From positions 292,074 through 356,073 of the forward strand of contig JAZKEF010000001.1 in NCBI GenBank assembly GCA_040387195.1: 64,000 nucleotides of DNA. Reading direction: 5' to 3'. The DNA comes from UKL13-3 sp040387195. GTDB lineage: Bacteria; Bacteroidota; Bacteroidia; UKL13-3. The notes below the pieces were generated by a model, which saw only the letters and a list, made by a program, of their open reading frames with translations, searched no databases and was not told the origin of the DNA. Each line of letters begins with the position of its first letter. Position 1 is the stretch's first letter. Positions 1 through 7,228 of this stretch are shown here, one piece after another. Position numbers and translations under genes: made by a program.

Positions 1-1034
1 ATTAGCTGGTCGTTGTATGCATACTTAAAAAGATACGGACTCAGGAACATCAACAGGATGGTTCCGGGGAATAACCACCGCATCAGCCGCTGACTGGACC
101 GTTTGAACTTTTCCAGCCCCTCGGCCAGCAATCCATCCCGGTTGTACTTGGCAATTTCTCCGCTGTACACATTGCTGAGGGAATTGGCTAGGATAAGGAA
201 AATAGGCAGTTCGCGGGCTCCGTAGCGGAACATCGCAAACTCTTCTTCCGAAAAATTGTATCCGATAATATAACTATTGATATACTCCATACTCCCGGCA
301 AGCAGGATGGAAAACATATACGGCCATACCTTGGACATGAACTCTTGCATCAGCCGGGTATTCACACTGATGGTCGAAAATTTCATAAGCAGGATAATGG
401 TATAATTAAACTTTACCAGCGAGAGTACCAGCAAAAGATTAATGGCCAGGTTAAGCGATTGCCGGAAGTATAATGGCAAACACAACATGATGATTTGCGC
501 CACAAAGGTGATAATGCCCCAACGGATCAGCGACCGGTATTTTTCGTTGAGGTAAAAGATATAATCTGCAATGTAGGTGGGGGTATTGAGCAGCACCACC
601 AAAGCAAACATATTGTAGAGGTCAACATCCTTGCCCTTGATCTGGCCCAATACTACAATAACGATCGCCGCAATGAGCGAAAACGCAATCAATAGAACAA
701 AGGTGTTGAACAATAATTTCTTGCGGGTAACCTCGTCCGAATTGCTGTAGTATGGAATAAGCGTATTGCAAATGGCCGAAACCCAGAAAAAGGTAAGACT
801 GGAAGTAACCAGCATCAGGTTCTCGTATTGCCCGATCAGGTGCAGTCCATACTCGTGCTGGTAGAGCATGGCAACCTTGGCAAGTAATATGGAAATGAGA
901 AAAAAGGTCCCGAACCGCAAAAACTGAAATGTTTGCAGGCTGTTATATTTGTTCAGACCTTGACTAAATGGAGCTTTCAAATTGTTTCTAAGACACCTCA
1001 AAGAACAAGATAGTTTCAGAATTATCAAAAACAT
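1..1034 (-). CDS. Polysaccharide flippase (MOP/Wzx-like), C-terminus missing
   Basis: The minus strand is open from 1034 to the window edge, about 344 residues without a stop. The translation is very hydrophobic with many membrane-length helices (for example FGTFFLISILLAKVAMLY and LFNTFVLLIAFSLIAAIVIVV) separated by short charged loops, as in multidrug/oligosaccharidyl-lipid/polysaccharide flippases that move lipid-linked sugars across the inner membrane. The family call rests on this overall pattern and on the look of the sequence, not on a catalytic motif. ATG at 1034 gives residues MFLIILKLSC; a start nearer 970 (NKYNSLQTF) is equally plausible. The 3' end lies beyond base 1. It could instead be another polytopic transporter. 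Confidence 0.6.
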   Translation of the reverse strand, partial: MFLIILKLSCSLRCLRNNLKAPFSQGLNKYNSLQTFQFLRFGTFFLISILLAKVAMLYQHEYGLHLIGQYENLMLVTSSLTFFWVSAICNTLIPYYSNSDEVTRKKLLFNTFVLLIAFSLIAAIVIVVLGQIKGKDVDLYNMFALVVLLNTPTYIADYIFYLNEKYRSLIRWGIITFVAQIIMLCLPLYFRQSLNLAINLLLVLSLVKFNYTIILLMKFSTISVNTRLMQEFMSKVWPYMFSILLAGSMEYINSYIIGYNFSEEEFAMFRYGARELPIFLILANSLSNVYSGEIAKYNRDGLLAEGLEKFKRSSQRLMRWLFPGTILLMFLSPYLFKYAYNDQL

Positions 1035-1103
1035 TAAATAAACAGTTTGCGCACATCCGGATTCCAACGGGTTTGTGTACCTTCGATTCAATAATTAATG
1101 CTC

Positions 1104-1835
1104 ATGAAAAACCAACGCAGAGATTTTCTCAAAACCGCAGCCATCCTATCCTCGGGAAGTATCCTAGCAGCCAATAGTGCCGGAGCAGCCGTAACGGAAC
1201 TGGCCGCTTTGTTCCCGGCCACCACCGCATTTGAACTACCGCCACTGGGTTATGCTTTTGATGCCCTGGAGCCCTTTATTGATGCCCAAACCATGCAGAT
1301 CCACCATGATAAACACCACCAGGCATATATCACCAAACTGAATGAACTGGTTGCCAAAGAACCGGTATTGCAAGCATTATCACTGGAACAACTATTGAAA
1401 AATGTATCCGATTACCCCTCACCTATTCAAACACCCCTTCGCAACCACGGTGGCGGCCACTGGAACCACAGCTTTTTCTGGACTATCCTTAAAAAAGACA
1501 CCAAACCCACCCTCAAACTGGAACGCGTTTTTAACGAAAGTTTTGGTTCCATGGAACAGTTCAGGTTGGATTTTGAAAAGGCAGCGCTGAGTGTGTTCGG
1601 CTCCGGCTGGGCCTGGGTGATCAAGGATGGCAGCAAGCTGGTTATTACCACTACAACCAACCAGGACAATCCGTTAATGGATACTTCCACCAAACAAGGC
1701 TCGCCCATTTTGGGGCTCGATGTGTGGGAACACGCCTATTACCTCAAGTACCAGAACAAACGTGCCGACTACCTGAAGGCATTTTGGAATGTACTGAATT
1801 GGAACCGTGTAGAAGAATTATATGCAGCAAAATAA
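1104..1835 (+). CDS. Exported Fe/Mn superoxide dismutase
   Basis: Converts superoxide to O2 and H2O2. The 243-aa product starts with a twin-arginine signal (KNQRRDFLKTAAILSSGS), so a folded metalloenzyme is predicted to be exported by Tat. The SOD body follows: FELPPLGYAFDALEPFID, the first metal histidine in MQIHHDKHHQAY, the second in GGGHWNHSFFW, and the Asp/His ligands in LDVWEHAYYLKY near the C-terminus. All four ligands are present. An ATG two codons upstream (1098) is possible; 1104 puts the twin Arg closer to the N-terminus. Iron and manganese types cannot be separated by eye. The gene is monocistronic, ending just before the tRNA-His promoter. Confidence 0.93.
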   Translation: MKNQRRDFLKTAAILSSGSILAANSAGAAVTELAALFPATTAFELPPLGYAFDALEPFIDAQTMQIHHDKHHQAYITKLNELVAKEPVLQALSLEQLLKNVSDYPSPIQTPLRNHGGGHWNHSFFWTILKKDTKPTLKLERVFNESFGSMEQFRLDFEKAALSVFGSGWAWVIKDGSKLVITTTTNQDNPLMDTSTKQGSPILGLDVWEHAYYLKYQNKRADYLKAFWNVLNWNRVEELYAAK

Positions 1836-1843
1836 GATTCCTG

Positions 1844-1873
1844 TTGACATATTTTAGAAATGGATTAGATTTG
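1844..1873 (+). promoter_or_regulatory. Bacteroidota-type promoter of tRNA-His
   Basis: TTG at 1844-1846, 19-nt spacer, then TAGATTTG at 1866-1873: a full match to the Bacteroidota primary sigma consensus TTG-N19-TANNTTTG. The tRNA begins 12 nt after the -7 box. Confidence 0.85.
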
Positions 1874-1885
1874 CACCTCCAAAAC

Positions 1886-1960
1886 GGTAGTTTTAGCTCA
1901 GTTGGTTAGAGCGCCTGATTGTGGTTCAGGAGGTCGCCGGTTCGAGCCCGGTATTCTACC
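1886..1960 (+). tRNA. tRNA-His (GTG)
   Basis: Cloverleaf folded by hand: D stem GCTC/GAGC, anticodon stem CCTGA/TCAGG with loop TTGTGGT (anticodon GTG, His), five-base variable loop, T stem GCCGG/CCGGT with loop TTCGAGC. The His-specific extra 5' G pairs with C73. In the acceptor stem positions 5-68 and 6-67 are both U-U, which is unusual. CCA is not fully encoded (CCC A follows). A matching promoter lies upstream and a terminator downstream, so the gene looks functional. Confidence 0.9.
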
Positions 1961-1962
1961 CA

Positions 1963-1997
1963 AAAGGTCGAAGATTTCATCTTCGACCTTTTTTATG
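1963..1997 (+). terminator. Terminator of tRNA-His
   Basis: Perfect hairpin AAGGTCGAAGAT / ATCTTCGACCTT with a 3-nt loop, followed by a T run, starting three bases after the tRNA. Confidence 0.85.
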
Positions 1998-2113
1998 TAT
2001 TTCCTTTTGCGGTTTTACATTCTACATTTTTCTGTTTTGCGGTTTAATGGATGTTTCATAAAACCGCAAAATGTGGAACACTGAATGTAAAATGTAAAAG
2101 TCTTGAAGAGAAG

Positions 2114-2147
2114 TTCACCCTGAGCGAGCGTTAAGCGAGTCGAAGGG
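2114..2147. repeat. Palindromic intergenic repeat (CCCTGAGCGAG...GAAGGG type)
   Basis: Imperfect palindrome beginning TTCACCCTGAGCGAGCG and ending GTCGAAGGG. A degenerate relative lies near 3246-3275 (GCGAAGAGCGAGCGCTAAGCGG), on the other side of the next gene. Confidence 0.55.
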
Positions 2148-2165
2148 AGCCCGGTATTCTAACCC
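2147..2165 (+). repeat. Duplicate of the tRNA-His 3' end
   Basis: The 15-mer GAGCCCGGTATTCTA, identical to tRNA-His bases 1944-1958, recurs here, followed by ACCCAAA (the tRNA has CCCAAA). No other tRNA part is present. It resembles an attachment-site remnant. Confidence 0.6.
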
Positions 2166-2176
2166 AAAGACAGAAC

Positions 2177-2203
2177 GCTTCACTTAATTGTGAGGCTTTT
2201 TTT
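2177..2203 (+). terminator. Hairpin with T run
   Basis: GCTTCAC / GTGAGGC stem with a 6-nt loop and seven T. A similar hairpin plus T run lies at about 3333-3362, so the 2311-3018 gene sits between two related tails. Confidence 0.55.
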
Positions 2204-2310
2204 ATGCAGTAAGGGCGAGAAGTTCAGCGGGATTATTTTGCGGTTTCTTAAAAGCTCCTTTTAACCTTACCGCCATTAGCGGGGATAAAACACAATAGCG
2301 CCTATCCTGT

Positions 2311-3018
2311 TTATTTTATTTTATAACTTATTCCCAAAGATGTATAAGAATAATAATCATTAATCCCTTCGCCCGAAATCGCATCCAGTTTACTTGATGT
2401 TGCTATGCGATACGTATGCTCAATTGACACTTCGAAATTTTCATGAATCCTATAGGACACCGCCCCTCCTGTTATGCCCACCATATCCGTTCTCATATCA
2501 CTTGGTTTTAATTGCGGATCTTCAGGGAGGTTTTGTGGTGCATACCCCATTGTGTTAATAAGCCTGTTTGTTAGCAGGGAACGGAGTACCGTACGGTAAT
2601 TAATAACACCAAACCCCATAACCCAGGCAATTGTTAAATTTTCAAATCGTTTTCTGTCCTTAAAAAGATCGAATGCTATTGTTGCGTCTGCTTCATTAAA
2701 CGTGTTTGTAAAATAACGTTGGTAGCCACCCAGGACATCATACCTTATACCATTCAATGTTCCCATGGTTACGGAAATACGAGTCTCGATCCCATTTCCA
2801 TTATTTATCATAACAGCAAGTGATGATGCAATACCGAAGTCTTTTTTATTCTTTCTATTTTGAGGGAGCAACGCACGCCTTGAAATATCTCCGTAAAAAA
2901 CAGTCCCTCCTGTTTGCAAATTAAACTCAATGGTTGTTTGAGGGTTTCTTCTTATAACGGACTGCCCGTCTACGTTGTGGAAGCTTACTAAAATAAGCAA
3001 AACAATGATCGCTTTCAT
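2311..3018 (-). CDS. Outer-membrane beta-barrel protein, unknown role
   Basis: A 235-aa protein with a signal peptide (KAIIVLLILVSFHNVDGQ). The mature part alternates short amphipathic strands with turns: IEFNLQTGGTVFYGDIS, IETRISVTMGTLNGI, ITGGAVSYRIHENFEVSIEH, and ends in aromatic/hydrophobic alternation (YYSYTSLGISYKIK), typical of small eight- to ten-stranded Bacteroidota outer-membrane barrels. I recognise no named subfamily. The gene stands alone between two related repeat-rich spacers (2040-2210 and 3225-3362), which may mean it was acquired as a unit near tRNA-His. Confidence 0.7.
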   Translation of the reverse strand: MKAIIVLLILVSFHNVDGQSVIRRNPQTTIEFNLQTGGTVFYGDISRRALLPQNRKNKKDFGIASSLAVMINNGNGIETRISVTMGTLNGIRYDVLGGYQRYFTNTFNEADATIAFDLFKDRKRFENLTIAWVMGFGVINYRTVLRSLLTNRLINTMGYAPQNLPEDPQLKPSDMRTDMVGITGGAVSYRIHENFEVSIEHTYRIATSSKLDAISGEGINDYYSYTSLGISYKIK

Positions 3019-3591
3019 GATTATATCTTTATCGTAACAAAGCTACTCCGGTCACTAAACCGATGACACCAAAGCTGTCAGTAAAAAAAGTGAGCCTCGT
3101 CATGTAATTGTGAAAACGCTGGGGGCTTCAGTGTCGGGATGCCCGGATACCGAATGAACGTCTTTCCTTCTGCAGTCTCTTTGAGGTTCCTTTTAACTGC
3201 AGAACCGAAAAAAGTACCGCTAAAAGCGGGAGTAAAATGTAAAAGTGGCGAAGAGCGAGCGCTAAGCGGTCCGCCAGCTATCGGACGAAACCACAAAATG
3301 TAAACACTGAGTAAAACGTAAAAGCATTGGAGAGCTTCCCTTACCGGTGAGGCTTCTTTTTTGCACTTGGATTTATTTCTACCGCTCTGAGCAAAAAACG
3401 CCTCATTACTTCGCTCCTCATTTCCCGAAGTAGTTCACCGATCCACCATCGCAGAATCCCCGTTATGCCGCTATAGTAAAGGACATACCATCGTATCCTT
3501 TAATGTTTATTGTAAAGTCGGAACACCTTTTGTACAATATTATAAGCGCATATTGAAACCCACGAATTATCAATTTAATGTACTTTCAATT
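3019..3591. other. Gene-poor spacer with degenerate repeats
   Basis: Contains fragments resembling the 2070-2200 spacer (CCACAAAATGTAAACACTGA at 3290-3309; compare CGCAAAATGTGGAACACTGA near 2077), AAAATGTAAAAG units and the hairpin at 3333-3362. An open frame at 3078-3296 (minus) is low-complexity and not convincing. Confidence 0.5.
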
Positions 3592-3921
3592 ATGAAAAAC
3601 TGGATTTTTTTATTGCTTCTTGCACTATTTACCTTTAGTGTATCAGGCACGGTGGCAAACACCCCCGTTAATCAAACAAAACACACTGCAACTTATTCGG
3701 CTAAGCTTACAAAATCAGAGCGGAATATTCTTGTAGCCAGGGTATACGAGATCAGGGATATGAATCTCTCCTCACTGAATAATGAGGAGAAAGTCCGTCT
3801 CAGCAATGAACTGAAAGACATCAAGGCTAAACTTGCTGAGCCGGGTTTTACAGGCTTGTATATTTCGTCAGGGGTAATCATCATTATCCTGATTGTACTC
3901 CTGCTGCTCGCTATTGATTAA
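3592..3921 (+). CDS. Small secreted/anchored protein, conserved Bacteroidota family
   Basis: A 109-aa product: signal-type N-terminus MKNWIFLLLLALFTFSVSG, a soluble helical part with the pattern RVYEIRDMNLSSLNNEEKVRLSNELKDIKAK, then a C-terminal membrane helix SSGVIIIILIVLLLLAID. The combination of the RxxEIrxMdxSxL motif, a charged helix and a terminal hydrophobic tail is common in Bacteroidota small proteins; no function is known to me. The ATG at 3592 is preferred over 3553 because it begins the signal peptide directly. Both ends hydrophobic suggests retention in the inner membrane. Confidence 0.7.
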   Translation: MKNWIFLLLLALFTFSVSGTVANTPVNQTKHTATYSAKLTKSERNILVARVYEIRDMNLSSLNNEEKVRLSNELKDIKAKLAEPGFTGLYISSGVIIIILIVLLLLAID

Positions 3922-3944
3922 ACCCAGCGACCAAACTGCCAAAG

Positions 3945-3985
3945 TATTAACCCATATTTCTTAAGTAAAGAAGTAAGGGTTAATA
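3945..3985. terminator. Bidirectional terminator-like hairpin between convergent genes
   Basis: TATTAACCC at 3945-3953 pairs with GGGTTAATA at 3977-3985; the inner arm can pair further (TTTCTT / AAGAA). It lies between the 3' ends of two convergent genes. Confidence 0.5.
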
Positions 3986-4017
3986 TTAGTTTACACGACT
4001 TTGATCCGAAATGATTG

Positions 4018-4578
4018 CTACACCAACTCCACCGAGGTAAGCCTTTTTTGCTTAAGCTGCTTGAAATGGGAGGTGGTAAGGCCGGTTACTTTTTTGAACT
4101 GATTGGCCAGGTGGGCTACGCTACTGTAATGCATCTTAAATGCAATTTCGGTGAGACTTAACTCATTGTACATCAATAATTCTTTTACCCGCTCAATCTT
4201 ATGGGCAATCAGATAATGTTCGATGGTGGTGCCTACTACTTCCGAAAAAAGATTGGCTAAGTAGGTATAGTCGTAATTCAGTTTTTTTGTTAAGTAATCG
4301 GAAAAATTCGTCTTGATCTCTCCTTCCGTATGATTGACCATTTCAGTGACCACGTTCTTGATTCTTTCAATCAGCATGCTCTTTTTATCATCCATCAGTT
4401 CAAGTCCCGACTTAAGCAATGCGAATTTGAGTTGCACCTGTTGTGCTTCCGACATTGTTTCCAGGATTTCAACTTCACCCAGCTCCACAATGACATATGT
4501 TAGTCTCAGGTTTTTCAGCTCTTCCTTCACTACCATCTTGCAGCGGATACAAACCATATTCTTAATGTAAAGCTTCAT
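4018..4578 (-). CDS. AraC-family regulator with N-terminal CxxC (HMA-like) domain
   Basis: The 186-aa protein has two parts. Residues 1-75 read like a ferredoxin-fold heavy-metal-associated domain: MKLYIKNMVCIRCKMVVKEE contains the CxxC metal or thiol motif at the right place. Residues 95-186 are an AraC helix-turn-helix pair: DYTYLANLFSEVVGTTIEHY and LSLTEIAFKMHYSSVAHLAN followed by QFKKVTGLTTSHFKQLK. Start 4578 is chosen because the longer frame (4632) adds unrelated residues before the conserved MKLYIK. It diverges from the 4803 gene across 224 bp. It may sense a metal or redox signal through the Cys pair; this is inference. Confidence 0.82.
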   Translation of the reverse strand: MKLYIKNMVCIRCKMVVKEELKNLRLTYVIVELGEVEILETMSEAQQVQLKFALLKSGLELMDDKKSMLIERIKNVVTEMVNHTEGEIKTNFSDYLTKKLNYDYTYLANLFSEVVGTTIEHYLIAHKIERVKELLMYNELSLTEIAFKMHYSSVAHLANQFKKVTGLTTSHFKQLKQKRLTSVELV

Positions 4579-4802
4579 AAAACAATGAAAAGAGCTTGGA
4601 TAGTTACTCCCTTTAAATGTAAATATAACCAATTAACCGGGTAAAGCTCTTTTGCAGGGTTTTCCTTCATTACTTTTGCAATAGCATTCAGAATCGGATC
4701 GAAAAACGGTTTGATAACTTGATTCACAGATTATATTGACTATGCCTGTTTCCTTTTTCAATTTCCTATTCCATTCGCATTTTATTTCCTAATTTGCACC
4801 TG

Positions 4803-5327
4803 ATGAAAACAAGATCACTTTTGAGGTTAACCTGTTTCTTTCTGATGCTGTTACCTTTCCTTGTGAAAGCACAGCATCCGCTGTCTCCCACAGATGCGTT
4901 TATCATTACCGGCAAGGTAAAAACTGAAAAGACCATTACCCTTCAACATCTTAAACAATACAAGGTTGCAGAGTTGCGCAATATCAATACAAGTTGTTCA
5001 CCTAAAAAGGAAGAACGAATCAAAAAGGTAAAAGCTGTTTTGCTCAAACACATTTTGGATAGTGTGATTTTCCAATATGAAAAACCCCGCATGTTGAATC
5101 AGTTCTATTTTATGTTTGTAGCTTCCGATGGCTACAAACTGCTGTATTCCTATAATGAAATCTTCAATACCGAAACCGGTAACAACCTGTACATCGTTAT
5201 CCAAATGGACGGCAAACCCATTGAAGAAATGGAAAACCGAATTCTACTACTCACCACAAAGGACATCCGCAGCGGAAGCAGGAACATGAAAGGCCTGACC
5301 GAAATTGTGGTGGGGAAAGTTGATTAA
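4803..5327 (+). CDS. Secreted molybdopterin-binding-fold protein
   Basis: The 174-aa product has a signal peptide (MKTRSLLRLTCFFLMLLPFLVKAQ) and then the layout of the sulfite-oxidase-type molybdopterin-binding fold in reduced form: FIITGKVKTEKTITLQHLKQ, VKAVLLKHILDSV, FYFMFVASDGYKLLYSYNEIFN, LTTKDIRSGSRNMKGLTEIVV. In this family the ASDGY(K/R)..(F/Y)S..E(I/L)FN block is characteristic. A cofactor cysteine is not obvious (Cys in NTSCSP could be tested), so it may be a non-catalytic relative. ATG 4803 starts the signal peptide. Divergent from the CxxC/AraC gene, which may control it. Confidence 0.65.
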   Translation: MKTRSLLRLTCFFLMLLPFLVKAQHPLSPTDAFIITGKVKTEKTITLQHLKQYKVAELRNINTSCSPKKEERIKKVKAVLLKHILDSVIFQYEKPRMLNQFYFMFVASDGYKLLYSYNEIFNTETGNNLYIVIQMDGKPIEEMENRILLLTTKDIRSGSRNMKGLTEIVVGKVD

Positions 5328-5338
5328 GAAACAGGTGT

Positions 5339-6862
5339 TCAATTAACCAAAATCAGTTTTTTAGTAACCATTTGTTGTCCCGATGTTATACTCAGGAAAT
5401 AATACCCCCGGGCCAAACCACCCACATCCAGTTGCAGATTATTACTTCCGGCATCCAATTGCTGATGCATCATTGGTTTCACTTCCCTTCCATACATATC
5501 AGTAAGTTCAAAATTCACCCTAGCTGATCGGGTTAAGGAAAGAGTGATTGTAACACTATTTGTTGTTGGGTTGGGATACACAGTTGTTCCGGCCAGCACA
5601 TGGTTGCTTTCTATAACTCCTGTTGTTTCATCGGGAGTAAGCACCAGTATAAATTTATTCCCCTCATCTGAACTGATATATACCTTACCATTTTTATCGG
5701 TTGCCAATCCCACAGGTCTTCCCCAAAATATCCGATTAACGGTATCGGTAATAAACCCTGAGCAAAAATCCGCCACATAATCTACCGTTGTATCTTGTTC
5801 AGACGATAAGTGTCCGTAAATAACCTCGTACCCGCGAAAATCATTTGGATTGGTTGTATTCCAGGATCCTCTTAATGCCGTTAAAAAACCATATTTCCGT
5901 GCCGCACCGAATTGCGGGTTCAAAAATTCGAGTGCCATTGGAGCGGTATGCGCCCGTATGAGTGCTGCCGGGTGTACCATCGTTGCTACCTTAGCAGAAT
6001 CCACTGCTGTTATAGGAAGAAGAGCCTGATAATTTGGATGAGCATTAAAGTTAAACCACACTCCTCCGCCATACACAAAAGGGTGTCCGTAAAAACCATT
6101 ATCCCTTACTATGTCTATCCACTCCGGAGGAATCTCATTGCCCTGCTGATCGCTTCCGTTATTGTTTGCCCAAAGGCGGTTGGTTGCCGGGTGCACGGCC
6201 ATACCCACAGCATTGCGCACACCGGTGGCAAATACCCTGCGACCCGTTCCATCCTCATTGTATTCTTCGATAACAGCACGTGCCGTTTCACGGCATACAT
6301 TGCAGGAAGAACCAACCGAAACGTATACTTTTTGATTGATCGAATCGAACACAATTGTACGTGTGCTATGTCCTCCGGTTTGGTTGTTGCCTATATTGCT
6401 GATAAAAACTGTCTTCGTTTCATATACGCCATCCGAATTTGCATCCGTACATTTCCAGATCCTGGTAGGTTCTGTTACATACATTGCCCCCTTGTAAAAT
6501 TTCACATCATGATTGCCTGAAAAACCGGTAGCAGCCTCGGTCATGGTATCAGCTATCCCATCATTGTCGGCATCCGGCATTGCAAATACTTTACCTGCAC
6601 TCATATCCGAAACATGTAACACACCGTTGGGACTAAACGCCATAAACCTCGGCTTACTTAATCCACCGGCCCGAAAAACCGAAACGGTATAGTTGGTTGG
6701 CACCCTAAGCGTTTTCCCGGCCGGAAAACTGGTACTATATTTTGCAGGAACACCGACTGCAACGGAATGGGTACCGATATCAGTTACGGGTGTGAGCTGG
6801 GCCGATTGAGGGTAAACAAATCCTGTTGACAGGATGAAGAGTATGGAAAGGTATTTTTTCAT
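5339..6862 (-). CDS. Secreted PQQ-type sugar dehydrogenase-like beta-propeller, T9SS cargo
   Basis: A 507-aa protein with signal peptide (MKKYLSILFILSTGFVYPQ). The central 370 residues form a six-bladed-propeller-like glucose/sorbosone dehydrogenase domain: GLSKPRFMAFSPNGVLHVSD, GHSTRTIVFD, VGSSCNVCRE, ATGVRNAVGMAVHP, GYEVIYGHL and GRPVGLATDKNGKVYISSDE are typical blades. The last ~75 residues are a type IX secretion sorting domain of type A (VYPNPTTNSVTITLSL ... YFLSITSGQQMVTKKLILVN). It is therefore exported by Sec, then moved across the outer membrane by T9SS. Whether PQQ is bound is not shown. Start 6862 opens the signal peptide. Converges with the upstream gene with an 11-bp spacer. Confidence 0.85.
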   Translation of the reverse strand: MKKYLSILFILSTGFVYPQSAQLTPVTDIGTHSVAVGVPAKYSTSFPAGKTLRVPTNYTVSVFRAGGLSKPRFMAFSPNGVLHVSDMSAGKVFAMPDADNDGIADTMTEAATGFSGNHDVKFYKGAMYVTEPTRIWKCTDANSDGVYETKTVFISNIGNNQTGGHSTRTIVFDSINQKVYVSVGSSCNVCRETARAVIEEYNEDGTGRRVFATGVRNAVGMAVHPATNRLWANNNGSDQQGNEIPPEWIDIVRDNGFYGHPFVYGGGVWFNFNAHPNYQALLPITAVDSAKVATMVHPAALIRAHTAPMALEFLNPQFGAARKYGFLTALRGSWNTTNPNDFRGYEVIYGHLSSEQDTTVDYVADFCSGFITDTVNRIFWGRPVGLATDKNGKVYISSDEGNKFILVLTPDETTGVIESNHVLAGTTVYPNPTTNSVTITLSLTRSARVNFELTDMYGREVKPMMHQQLDAGSNNLQLDVGGLARGYYFLSITSGQQMVTKKLILVN

Positions 6863-7228
6863 ATGTGATAGGTTATTTGTGACAGCTACCAGCAGCAAAT
6901 TTCTTGCCTGCTCCTGTTCTTATATATCTCCTTTTTTAACATGCCGCTGCACATACAAGTATACGCATAAACAGGATTGCGGTTTCCTCACCTGATACAA
7001 TCGGCAATAAACTGACTCTCTCCTCACATTGTTTCTTGAATTACCCAATTTATTCCTCAACCCTTTAAATCACTTGTCTTCAATATCATGCACTACACAA
7101 ACTTCCGATGTTATGACCCTTACAATTTCTTAACCCTATATATTAAATTAAAACCCTTTACTTCTTCATTTAAATATTTAACTTACATTAAGAAAGTGCC
7201 AAATTATCCTAATCTTTGTATTCGTTTC

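Noticed and set aside
3078..3296. 72-aa open frame on the minus strand
   Set aside because: Low-complexity, overlaps degenerate palindromes and has no protein-like pattern.
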